Below are positions 16,028-22,428 of a DNA stretch of 22,428 nucleotides, one piece after another. Within the stretch, counting starts at the first letter, position 1. Each line of letters begins with the position of its first letter. The notes beneath the pieces are model-generated. The model was given only the letters and a program-made list of their open reading frames with translations, did no database searches and was not told the DNA's origin. Made by a program: the position numbers and the translations under genes. Origin of the DNA: an uncultured Varibaculum sp. (GTDB lineage: Bacteria > Actinomycetota > Actinomycetes > Actinomycetales > Actinomycetaceae); NCBI GenBank assembly GCA_947253735.1, contig CAMYAU010000011.1, forward strand, positions 1-22,428, written 5' to 3'.

Positions 16028-16789
16028 CTATTCTTCTTCCTCGTATTGGGCTTGAACCTCAGGGCTTACCGAGAGATTAGTGAACACGTCTTGTACGTCA
16101 TCACTGTCTTCTAAAGCATCAATTAACCGCATAACCTGGCGATACTTCGCCAAATCCAACTCAGTTTCGGTGGTAGCCTGCCACTGAGATTCTGCCGAAT
16201 CATAGTCAATGCTGGCTTCTTGCAAGGCTTTGCGTACTTCAACCAGGTTGGCCGGATCGCAGAACACAGTGAAAGTTTCTGCCCCTTCCGAGACCTCTTC
16301 GGCTCCCGCGTCTAGTACCGCCATCAAAATGGTGTCTTCGTCTATGCCCTCACCCTTAGGTACCTCAATCGCCCCGACCCGATTAAATAGGTAGGAAACA
16401 GAACCGGGATCAGCTAGGTTTCCACCATTTTTACTGAAAGCTGTCCGCACATCCGCGGCCGCCCGGTTCTTATTATCGGTCAAGCACTCTACCAGCATCG
16501 CTACCCCGCCAGGACCGTATCCTTCGTAGGAGATGGTCTGCCAGTCGGCTCCCCCGGCCTCGGCTCCAGAGCCGCGCGCTACTGCACGTTTGATGTTATC
16601 GGCCGGTACCGAGTTCTTTTTAGCTTTTTGGATCGCATCAAACAAGGTGGGATTTCCTGCGGGATCGCCGCCACCGGTACGGGCAGCTACCTCAATGTTT
16701 TTAATCAAACGGGCAAATAGTTTACCCCGCTTAGCATCGATTGCCGCTTTCTTATGTTTGGTGGTAGCCCACTTTGAGTGACCCGACAT
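16028..16789 (-). CDS. yebC: YebC/PmpR family regulator or translation factor
   Basis: A 253-residue member of the universal YebC/TACO1 family. The N terminus MSGHSKWATTKHKKAAIDAKRG and the segments GPGGVAMLVECLTDNKNR and NGGNLADPGSVSYLFNR are diagnostic. Members have been described as DNA-binding regulators and, more recently, as ribosome-associated factors that help difficult peptide sequences; which applies here is not shown. The ATG has AGGAGA 4 bases upstream. It is placed directly before ruvC, as in many bacteria. Confidence 0.95.
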   Translation of the reverse strand: MSGHSKWATTKHKKAAIDAKRGKLFARLIKNIEVAARTGGGDPAGNPTLFDAIQKAKKNSVPADNIKRAVARGSGAEAGGADWQTISYEGYGPGGVAMLVECLTDNKNRAAADVRTAFSKNGGNLADPGSVSYLFNRVGAIEVPKGEGIDEDTILMAVLDAGAEEVSEGAETFTVFCDPANLVEVRKALQEASIDYDSAESQWQATTETELDLAKYRQVMRLIDALEDSDDVQDVFTNLSVSPEVQAQYEEEE

Positions 16790-16818
16790 TCGTTCTCCTT
16801 AAGTTCCGCTCGCGCAAT

Positions 16819-16845
16819 TATTTTTAAAAATACAAGCCGATTTTA
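16819..16845 (-). promoter_or_regulatory. Palindrome and possible -10 box upstream of yebC
   Basis: TATTTTTAAAAATA (16819-16832) is a perfect 14-base palindrome 30 bases before the yebC ATG. Immediately upstream on the minus strand is TAAAAT (16845-16840), a five-of-six -10 match. Together they could be a promoter with an AT-rich binding site for a yebC–ruv transcript. The composition stands out from the surrounding sequence, but it could be chance. Confidence 0.3.
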
Positions 16846-16876
16846 GCGCCTTTGCGCCCTCAGCGTCTAAATAGCC

Positions 16877-17464
16877 TTAATCGTAGACGCTTAGGCAGTC
16901 GCCATCCCAGCCGCTAGCCCACTGCTCTGCCAGCTCGGGCAGACAGCGGGGATAAATAGTTTCCCGCTCGCCTAAGTGGGCAAGTTCTGTAAGGGGAACC
17001 CAGCGGATATCCTCTAAGAGTTGCTTTTCCGATGGCGTCCATTTGGCCGGGAAGGCCCGGGGCGAGTCCCCGGTAATACGCGCCAAAAAATATTGTTCTG
17101 CCTGGATAGCCCAAAGTGTGCGAAATTTTAGCAGAGATTCGCGGTAAAGCACCGGTCCTTGCAGCTCTGCAAGTTTGAGGGTGATTCCAGTTTCTTCTTT
17201 AAACTCCCGCAAGGCAGCCTGTTCGCGACTTTCTCCACTTTCTATCCCACCCCCGGGGGTGAACCACCAGCGATGGGTGGGATCAGAAAAATCATGGCCC
17301 TTGATTAGCAGGATGCGCTGGCAATCATCAAAAGCAATGACGCGGGCAGCTTCACGTCCCGGGTAACCATCGGCATCGATTGGCCAGTCTGAGCCGAGCG
17401 GATTTTCTCCGTTGGGAGGAAAAGGATTCGGGAGGGGACGCGGTACTCGAAAACCTGAGCTCAC
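16877..17464 (-). CDS. Nudix hydrolase
   Basis: Hydrolyses a nucleoside diphosphate linked to another group; the exact substrate is unknown. The Nudix box is perfect (G-x5-E-x7-RE-x2-EE-x-G-I), read as GGIESGES then REFKEETGI, at about residues 72-94 of 195. It is preceded by RWWFTPGG, the usual entry strand. I chose the GTG at 17462-17464, one base after the PrsW stop, because it removes a 122-base overlap with the PrsW gene. The open frame continues upstream to an ATG at 17587 (236 residues), but the extra 41 residues lie inside the PrsW reading frame and look like its shadow. Coupled translation with the PrsW gene is likely. yebC follows 87 bases later. Confidence 0.88.
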   Translation of the reverse strand: MSSGFRVPRPLPNPFPPNGENPLGSDWPIDADGYPGREAARVIAFDDCQRILLIKGHDFSDPTHRWWFTPGGGIESGESREQAALREFKEETGITLKLAELQGPVLYRESLLKFRTLWAIQAEQYFLARITGDSPRAFPAKWTPSEKQLLEDIRWVPLTELAHLGERETIYPRCLPELAEQWASGWDGDCLSVYD

Positions 17465-17465
17465 C

Positions 17466-18806
17466 TTAGGCCCGCCCCATCCGATAGGCGCCGACTGCGG
17501 TGCAGGCAGCGGCAAAATGCCTGCGAGCCGCCAGTAACTTCTTAACGGTTTCCTCATTCTCTTTTTTGATTCCTTCAGAGAGGCCACGGTGGGAACTGGC
17601 TACATAGTTCAAAGCCAAAACGGTGGCGGCCTGTTGAAATTCTGAAAGTGCCCTACGGGCAGTGGGAGCGATAGTACGCGCTGAACGCCGGGCACGGCGA
17701 CGTCCGGAAAGTGAACACAGCATTTGAGCTTCACGAATATCGATCCATCCAGCCGCGATATAGGCTTGGAGACCATTTTCAATGGCGTTGCGTTGACGCA
17801 CCGACACTACCAGGTTGATCACTAACCAGGTTATGAACATTGGTGCCCAGAAAAACACGTAAGACACTACGAAGAGCAGTGCCGAATAGGTTGCGAGTCC
17901 GTTCCAGGCAGCATGCAGGCAAATAGCAGAAAGCAGACCCGATAGGGGCAGGATAAAGCGCATTTTGGGCGAGGCAATCCGGGTTAGGGCCATCCCCAGG
18001 GCCAGGCCAAAAATCGAAGTATATACGGTATGTCCGAAAGGCCCCAGCATCGCTCGCATAAAGAAAATCACCGGGAGCTGCTCGTAAAAACGGGCAAAAT
18101 AGAGCACATTTTCGGTGAAAGCAAAACCAGCCGCCAGAATCCCGGCGATTACTACCCCATCGAGGGGGCTTTTTACCGAGCGTCGCCGGGCCAACATAAT
18201 AATTACTACCCCGAGACCTTTTAATGACTCTTCAACTATCGGAGCCACAATGGTGGCTAGCAGCCCGAATGATTGGAAGGGAGTGGGACCAACATCTGCC
18301 GATTGCAGTGCTTTCCCGGAAAAAGTATTTAGCCCCAGGGCGCAGACGGAAGCGATCCCCGCGCCCCATAGGAAGGCTACTACTAGCATCCACCAGGGTT
18401 TTGGTGCCCAGCGGTCTAGCCACACCATCACGATTACTACGATTGCCATCGGTAACAGGGCGGCGATCACGGCTCCGATCGTGGTGGTGATAGATTCTTC
18501 GGAAGCAAGAAAAAGCGCGAAATAGGTAAGTCCACCCCCAGCAGCTATGAGACACATTACTTCTAACCAGGGGAAGGAGCGTAGACGGGAGCGTCTGTTA
18601 GTTTTTTCTGCCCCCGGATCTACTAGCAGTGGCTGCGCACATACCCGCTGGGAAATTGCCGGATGCGGGATCAAAGGATCGGCGGGCAGGCTGAGAGCAT
18701 CGAAACTGTAATCTTGTACTAGCTGCTCGGTAACCGAAGGATAACCAGCGCCTACAGTAGGTGGAGCGGGAGTAGCTGGTGGGTACCCCGGATTCATTTG
18801 ACTCAC
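17466..18806 (-). CDS. PrsW-family intramembrane metalloprotease
   Basis: A 446-residue membrane protein of the PrsW family (CAAX-protease superfamily), whose B. subtilis member starts cleavage of the anti-sigma factor RsiW. Catalytic signatures are complete: EESLK (192-196), TEN (231-233) in AGFAFTENVLYF, H259 in GPFGHTVY and H298 in CLHAAWNG. About eight hydrophobic helices span 80-335. The N-terminal 75 residues are proline-rich and the C-terminal 110 residues are basic and helical; both are probably cytoplasmic. The GTG start at 18804-18806 has AGGAGG 5 bases upstream, better placed than the ATG three codons later. No anti-sigma or sigma gene is nearby, so the substrate is unknown. Confidence 0.92.
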   Translation of the reverse strand: MSQMNPGYPPATPAPPTVGAGYPSVTEQLVQDYSFDALSLPADPLIPHPAISQRVCAQPLLVDPGAEKTNRRSRLRSFPWLEVMCLIAAGGGLTYFALFLASEESITTTIGAVIAALLPMAIVVIVMVWLDRWAPKPWWMLVVAFLWGAGIASVCALGLNTFSGKALQSADVGPTPFQSFGLLATIVAPIVEESLKGLGVVIIMLARRRSVKSPLDGVVIAGILAAGFAFTENVLYFARFYEQLPVIFFMRAMLGPFGHTVYTSIFGLALGMALTRIASPKMRFILPLSGLLSAICLHAAWNGLATYSALLFVVSYVFFWAPMFITWLVINLVVSVRQRNAIENGLQAYIAAGWIDIREAQMLCSLSGRRRARRSARTIAPTARRALSEFQQAATVLALNYVASSHRGLSEGIKKENEETVKKLLAARRHFAAACTAVGAYRMGRA

Positions 18807-18841
18807 CTATTCCTCCTTTGCCGAATCTGGGTCCATTCTAG

Positions 18842-18879
18842 CCGGGAAAATAGTATTTTCTCTTTTCCCCCGGTAACAA
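18842..18879 (-). promoter_or_regulatory. Putative promoter with overlapping palindrome between pimA and the PrsW gene
   Basis: On the minus strand TTGTTA (18879-18874) and TACTAT (18855-18850) are spaced by 18 bases. The perfect 15-base palindrome GAAAATAGTATTTTC (18846-18860, centre 18853) covers the -10 box, as an operator would. The same bases can form an alternative hairpin, CCGGGAAAA (18842-18850) with TTTTCCCCCGG (18863-18873) and a 2-base bulge, which could instead end the pimA transcript. There is no T-run after it. Confidence 0.35.
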
Positions 18880-18885
18880 CAGCAC

Positions 18886-20016
18886 TTACGGTTGCTGATC
18901 CGCTGTTTTTCCTTGAGTTTTAAGGCAGTGCTGGTAAATCTGTAAGACTTGATCGGTTACTACCTCCCAGTCGTAGCGCCTTGCTCCCTGATGACCACAT
19001 TCAGCTAAGATAGCGGCCGCTTGGCGATCCTCGCAGATAGAGAGCAAAACCTCCGCTAAAGAAAGAGCATTTTCAGAAGTGAAAATTCTTCCTAGTTTCC
19101 CCTTCTCTAGAACCGCGGTGAAGGCGGGAATAGAGGATGCAACCACCAGACAGTTAGCTGCCATCGCCTCTACCAGCACAATCCCGAAAGACTCTCCCCC
19201 GGTTTGTGGCGCGACATAGGCGGTGGCGGAACTAAACAGGGAAGTTTTTTCTTCCTCGCTGAGGGCACCTAAGAACTCTACACTTTTCCCGAAAGGCTCG
19301 AGGGCGGCGCGGGCGCGACTAGCGGTACCGGGACCGGCGATCAGGAACCGTGCATCTGGATATTTTTCTAACACCACTGGAATCGCTTCTACCAGGATCG
19401 ATAACCCTTTTCTAGGTTCATCTAGGCGTCCTAAGAAACAGAAAACAGGAGATTCTTCACTTTGCTGCCACTTTTTATTGGGAGTAGCCCCCGCGAAAGA
19501 CTGATAGTCAACCCCGTTAGGGATCACCACCGCATCCCCTCCCTGGTAGCGCTGCACGGTCCGTAGCGCCTCCTCAGAAACTGCGATTTGTGCGCTGAGT
19601 TTTTCTTTAACGGAAGTCGCCACCGGTTTTCCCAAGGTGTAGAGCAGAGACTTTTTGACAGCCGCGTGAAAAGTGCCCACAACTGGGCAACGGGCGTGTT
19701 GCAAGGCGATTAAGGACACTGAGGGCGTGACCGGTTCGTGTACATGCAAAATATCGAAATCACTGGTTGTTACCCATTGACGAGTACGCGCGGCCACCCG
19801 CGGCCCGAACGCCAGACGGGCAACGGATCCGTTATAGGGGATAGCGAAAGTTTTGCCCGCGTTTATAAAGCCGTTCTCGCTATATTCGGTTTCTACCGGG
19901 GCAAATACCGAAACTTCATGCCCGCGCCGCCGCAGTTCTTCCGCCTGGTCGCGAACATGGAACTGTACTCCCCCCGGTACGTCATATGCATAGGGGCAAA
20001 CGATTCCGATTTTCAC
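18886..20016 (-). CDS. pimA: Phosphatidylinositol alpha-mannosyltransferase PimA
   Basis: GT4-family enzyme that adds the first mannose from GDP-mannose to phosphatidylinositol at the inner face of the membrane. The 376 residues match PimA closely: start KIGIVCPYAYDVPGGVQFHV (glycine loop 15-16), PYNGSVARL (60-68), H117 in GTFHAAVKKS, R197 and K203 in GRLDEPRKG, and E275 in TGGESFGIVLVEAMAA. These line up within one residue with the catalytic and nucleotide-binding positions of the mycobacterial enzyme as I remember them. I chose the GTG at 20014-20016, which overlaps the patA stop by four bases and has GAAGGAGG 7 bases upstream. A longer frame from 20106 lies within patA and adds unrelated sequence. 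Confidence 0.95.
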   Translation of the reverse strand: MKIGIVCPYAYDVPGGVQFHVRDQAEELRRRGHEVSVFAPVETEYSENGFINAGKTFAIPYNGSVARLAFGPRVAARTRQWVTTSDFDILHVHEPVTPSVSLIALQHARCPVVGTFHAAVKKSLLYTLGKPVATSVKEKLSAQIAVSEEALRTVQRYQGGDAVVIPNGVDYQSFAGATPNKKWQQSEESPVFCFLGRLDEPRKGLSILVEAIPVVLEKYPDARFLIAGPGTASRARAALEPFGKSVEFLGALSEEEKTSLFSSATAYVAPQTGGESFGIVLVEAMAANCLVVASSIPAFTAVLEKGKLGRIFTSENALSLAEVLLSICEDRQAAAILAECGHQGARRYDWEVVTDQVLQIYQHCLKTQGKTADQQP

Positions 20017-20963
20017 CGTTGTGCCTCCTTCTGGCGACGCCGCCGGGCCCGCTCTAGGCGAACTGGATCTAAATCCGCGACAAATAGTTTTTGTAGCATG
20101 AACCAAGACTCAGGGGAATCCATAATCATCTCCCCAACTTTCTTCGCCCAATCCCTAGTCATAGCTTCTACCTTATCGGGCTTTATGGGCCCAGCAAGGT
20201 TAATCACTATCCCCCAGCGAGAGCGTGCCGTCTGTCTGCGAGCCCGTCCTAGGGTTTCGAAAGAAATATGTCCGCAATATAGGGGGGCATTAATTTTTTG
20301 GGCGAGGGCGGCCGGGCCCGCTGCTACCAGAGCCGGGGAGTTACCCAAGGTAACCTCTACCCCGCTGCCGGTAATATCGCGGTCAGCGAGCAGAGGAATC
20401 AGATGGCAGCCTTGCCTAGCAGCTGCCACTAAGTTTGCGAAAGGTTTTTCGCCTTTTTCGACCGCGATTATCCGCATATTAGCCTGTTTGCGCACCTGGG
20501 TAAATGCTCGAAATAGGGCTTCGGGTTTAACTTTTTCGGCGACGGTCAGTACCGGTATTACTTCTTTACTGGCAAAGTAACCCGCTAAATCCCAATTTCC
20601 TGAATGAGTAAGCGCTAAACATACATTCCCATGGGAACAATCTTGCAGAAAGCTTTCCCGCTCGCCTGTAATCCGCACTCGAGCTAAAATCTGGGAGTCA
20701 GAAAACCCGCCCAATAGAGCAGTTTCCGAAAATAGCCGCATATAACCTTTTAGACCGCTCCGCACCGTCTTTTCGATTTGGTCTTCCGGAATCCCCAAAT
20801 GTCGCAGATTTTTTCGGTATTGCTGAGCCCCGGAAGTGTCTATCTGGTATAGGACTTCCCCAATCAGGTTACCAATGCCTTGAGCTAGGAAAAGTGGCAC
20901 AAACGAGAGTAGTTTTAAACCAATTCTGGCCAGGAAAGTACTAGAAAAGAGCTCTGGATTCAC
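20013..20963 (-). CDS. patA: Phosphatidylinositol mannoside acyltransferase (PatA-like)
   Basis: Member of the lysophospholipid/lipid A acyltransferase family, expected to acylate the mannose placed by PimA, at the membrane surface. The 316 residues contain the active-site motif H-x4-D as HSGNWD (120-125) and the second block LLADRDITGSGVEVTLG (191-207). A hydrophobic N terminus (about 10-40) fits membrane association, and the C terminus is basic. The start is GTG at 20961-20963, immediately after the pgsA stop (TAAGTG). The stop overlaps pimA by four bases. The context between pgsA and pimA strongly supports the PIM role over lipid A synthesis. Confidence 0.92.
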   Translation of the reverse strand: MNPELFSSTFLARIGLKLLSFVPLFLAQGIGNLIGEVLYQIDTSGAQQYRKNLRHLGIPEDQIEKTVRSGLKGYMRLFSETALLGGFSDSQILARVRITGERESFLQDCSHGNVCLALTHSGNWDLAGYFASKEVIPVLTVAEKVKPEALFRAFTQVRKQANMRIIAVEKGEKPFANLVAAARQGCHLIPLLADRDITGSGVEVTLGNSPALVAAGPAALAQKINAPLYCGHISFETLGRARRQTARSRWGIVINLAGPIKPDKVEAMTRDWAKKVGEMIMDSPESWFMLQKLFVADLDPVRLERARRRRQKEAQR

Positions 20964-21578
20964 TTATTTTAAGTGCTTTCTGACGTAAAGAATTCTTTGT
21001 ACCACGGTCACGAAACTAGCGAATGCCACCCAGGATAGCGCAATCGGAAAACAGATAAGCGGCGCCCCCAAATCGGTTATGCCTGCCCCTACCAGGGCTA
21101 CTACTAGGCGATCGGTACGCTCCCCAATACCCACTTTGGCGACTACCCCGAGGGCTTCTCCACGCGCCCGCACATAGGGAACCGCCGCCGCTCCCACCAG
21201 GGCGCAGATAGTAGCGATGATGGTGCTGCTACGGATTCCTCCCGGAGTCATTCCGCTAATCGCCCAATAAAGCAGGGAACCAAAAATCGCGCCATCGGCC
21301 AAGCGATCAAGAGAAGAATCTAGGAAGGCCCCAAACTCGCTAGTCTGATTAGTGAGCCGCGCAAGCACCCCATCTAGAGAATCTGCAAAGGCGGTTACAC
21401 CAATCAAGATTCCCCCGAGCGCTAAATAGCCGCGTGCCAGCAACCCGATCGCCAGCACCATATTAATAATGGTGCCAGCAACAGTGACCATATTGGGGGT
21501 TACCCCCGCTTTAGCTAGTAACTTCGCGGGGCCGGTGAAAACAGCGCGAGCTAGACCTCGGCCATGGTTTCCTAGCAT
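20964..21578 (-). CDS. pgsA: Phosphatidylinositol phosphate synthase (CDP-alcohol phosphatidyltransferase)
   Basis: Integral membrane enzyme that condenses CDP-diacylglycerol with inositol phosphate, the first step toward phosphatidylinositol in Actinobacteria. In 204 residues it has the full signature D-x2-DG-x2-AR-x8-G-x3-D-x3-D (D66, D69, G70, A73, R74, G83, D87, D91). About six hydrophobic helices are visible. YVRARGEALGVVAKVGIGER (135-154) resembles the inositol-phosphate binding segment of actinobacterial PIP synthases. The family also includes phosphatidylglycerophosphate synthase, but the neighbours patA and pimA favour the inositol role. The ATG follows the HIT gene stop after 2 bases. 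Confidence 0.93.
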   Translation of the reverse strand: MLGNHGRGLARAVFTGPAKLLAKAGVTPNMVTVAGTIINMVLAIGLLARGYLALGGILIGVTAFADSLDGVLARLTNQTSEFGAFLDSSLDRLADGAIFGSLLYWAISGMTPGGIRSSTIIATICALVGAAAVPYVRARGEALGVVAKVGIGERTDRLVVALVGAGITDLGAPLICFPIALSWVAFASFVTVVQRILYVRKHLK

Positions 21579-21580
21579 TC

Positions 21581-22144
21581 TTATCCTTGCCAGCTGCTTG
21601 CTAGTTGCTCGCGGGCCTGCCCCAAAAGTTGCGGTACCGCTTTACAGCGGGCGATGAGAGGGAAGAAATTAGCGTCCCCCGCCCAGCGGGGAACAATATG
21701 TTGATGCAGGTGACCAGCGATACCGGCTCCGGCCACTTCCCCTTGATTCATCCCTAGGTTAAAACCGGCCGGGTTCGCGACCTTTTTCAAGGTTCTAATA
21801 GCCTTCGCGGTTACTTCCCCAAATTCAGCGCGCTCGTCCTCGTCCAGGTCGATATATTCCGAAATATGCCGGTAGGGGCAGATCAACATATGCCCCGAGT
21901 TATAGGGGAAAAGATTCATGAGCGCGAAAACTTTTTCTCCCCGATAAACGATGAGGGCGTCCTCGTCGCTATGGGCAGGGGCCGCACAAAACGGACAGTC
22001 TTCGCTTTTCTTGGTGGCTGGACGGGCCTCGCCAGAAATATAGACCTGACGGTGGGGAGTCCACAGACGCTGAAAGGCATCGGGTATCCCCCCGAAGGCA
22101 CGAGAATCTTCGGTCGGTAGCGCGTTAGAATCCGGCGAGGTCAT
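21581..22144 (-). CDS. HIT-family protein, Ap4A phosphorylase/hydrolase-like
   Basis: Histidine-triad nucleotide hydrolase or transferase of 187 residues. The active site is HLHQH (145-149) followed by IVPRW, and GMNQGEVAGAGIAGH leads into it. CPFC (50-53) and nearby histidines probably bind zinc. The M. tuberculosis protein at the same place (Rv2613c) has been reported as an Ap4A phosphorylase, so a role in clearing dinucleoside polyphosphates made by aminoacyl-tRNA synthetases is plausible next to thrS. The ATG is three bases after the thrS stop and two bases separate its stop from pgsA, so the whole run is one transcript. Confidence 0.92.
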   Translation of the reverse strand: MTSPDSNALPTEDSRAFGGIPDAFQRLWTPHRQVYISGEARPATKKSEDCPFCAAPAHSDEDALIVYRGEKVFALMNLFPYNSGHMLICPYRHISEYIDLDEDERAEFGEVTAKAIRTLKKVANPAGFNLGMNQGEVAGAGIAGHLHQHIVPRWAGDANFFPLIARCKAVPQLLGQAREQLASSWQG

Positions 22145-22147
22145 CAG

Positions 22148-22428
22148 CTATTTCCGTTCTGCGATCGCGGCAGTGATCTTATTGATTGCTTCCTCGATCG
22201 GCACTCCGTTTTCTTGACTACCATCCCGGTAACGGAACGAAACCGCTCCCGCCTCGGCATCCTCTCCCCCGGCAATCAGGGTAAAGGGGATTTTATCTTT
22301 GGAGGCGTTACGGATTTTCTTGCCGAAACGATCATCGGAGGTATCTACTTCTACCCGCACCCCTTGCTTGCGTAGCTGGGCTGCTACCTCGAACAGATAA
22401 TCGTTGAAGGCCTCAGCTACCGGTACGC
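22148..22428 (-). CDS. thrS: Threonyl-tRNA synthetase, C-terminal part (cut by window edge)
   Basis: The last 93 residues of the class II enzyme that charges tRNA with threonine. The visible part is the anticodon-binding domain, from VPVAEAFNDYLFEVAAQLRK through VEVDTSDDRFGKKIRNASKD and KIPFTLIAGGEDAEAGAVSF to EEAINKITAAIAERK, with the stop TAG at 22148-22150. The N-terminal TGS/editing and catalytic domains lie beyond the right edge. It heads the HIT–pgsA–patA–pimA run, an arrangement shared with mycobacteria. Confidence 0.96.
   Translation of the reverse strand, partial: VPVAEAFNDYLFEVAAQLRKQGVRVEVDTSDDRFGKKIRNASKDKIPFTLIAGGEDAEAGAVSFRYRDGSQENGVPIEEAINKITAAIAERK

Noticed and set aside
17464..17587. 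Upstream ATG that would lengthen the Nudix protein by 41 residues
   Set aside because: The added residues come from inside the PrsW reading frame. The GTG at 17464, one base after the PrsW stop, gives a normal Nudix protein.
20016..20106. Upstream ATG that would lengthen PimA by 30 residues
   Set aside because: PimA proteins start at the KIGIVCPY motif. The GTG at 20016 has a strong GAAGGAGG ribosome site and a 4-base overlap with patA.
19738..20580. Long plus-strand open frame of 280 codons antisense to pimA and patA
   Set aside because: It lies opposite two clearly identified genes, spans their junction, and has no recognisable motif or plausible start context. It is a by-product of codon usage on the other strand.
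1..22428. CRISPR arrays, insertion sequences, prophage genes, tRNA or rRNA genes
   Set aside because: I looked for regularly spaced repeats, transposase or integrase motifs, and tRNA-like cloverleaf ends, and saw none. The region is dense conserved core genes.

Overview
The window is a block of core housekeeping genes from an actinobacterium, most likely a moderate-GC member of the Actinomycetaceae. That rank is an inference from protein style and base composition by eye; no database was searched. Three things point to Actinobacteria. The gene order thrS–HIT–pgsA–patA–pimA and yebC–ruvC–ruvA–ruvB–yajC–secD–secF–apt–rel follows the order I recall for Mycobacterium tuberculosis. The phosphatidylinositol-mannoside (PIM) genes are present. 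GTG and TTG starts, and possibly leaderless starts, are frequent.

Layout. At the left edge a partial aspS (minus) diverges from a DEAD-box RNA helicase gene (plus). The helicase converges on a minus-strand pair, DUF349 coiled-coil protein then eukaryotic-type UTP-glucose-1-phosphate uridylyltransferase, with a strong two-way hairpin between them. From 5836 to 7306 there are two plus-strand genes: a metallo-beta-lactamase-fold hydrolase and an orphan protein resembling AbiEi. The orphan runs 69 bases into the 3' end of rel. From 7238 to the right edge everything is on the minus strand, read from right to left: thrS, HIT-family (Ap4A phosphorylase-like), pgsA, patA, pimA, a PrsW-family membrane protease, a Nudix hydrolase, yebC, ruvC, ruvA, ruvB, yajC, secD, secF, apt, rel. 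Most neighbours are separated by 0–90 bases or overlap by 4.

How the genes work together. pgsA, patA and pimA make phosphatidylinositol phosphate and then mannosylate and acylate the inositol lipid that anchors actinobacterial PIM and lipoglycans. RuvABC migrates and cuts Holliday junctions. YajC–SecD–SecF use the proton gradient to help the Sec translocon. Apt salvages adenine, and Rel makes and degrades (p)ppGpp. thrS and aspS charge tRNA, and YebC is a translation or transcription factor.

No mobile element, phage, CRISPR array, tRNA or rRNA gene is visible, and no gene-free stretch exceeds about 170 bases. I see no convincing new multi-gene system. The parts most worth a second look are the orphan AbiEi-like gene antisense to the end of rel, the apparently leaderless starts of rel and the hydrolase gene, and the PrsW–Nudix pair inserted after pimA, with a palindrome over its putative promoter.
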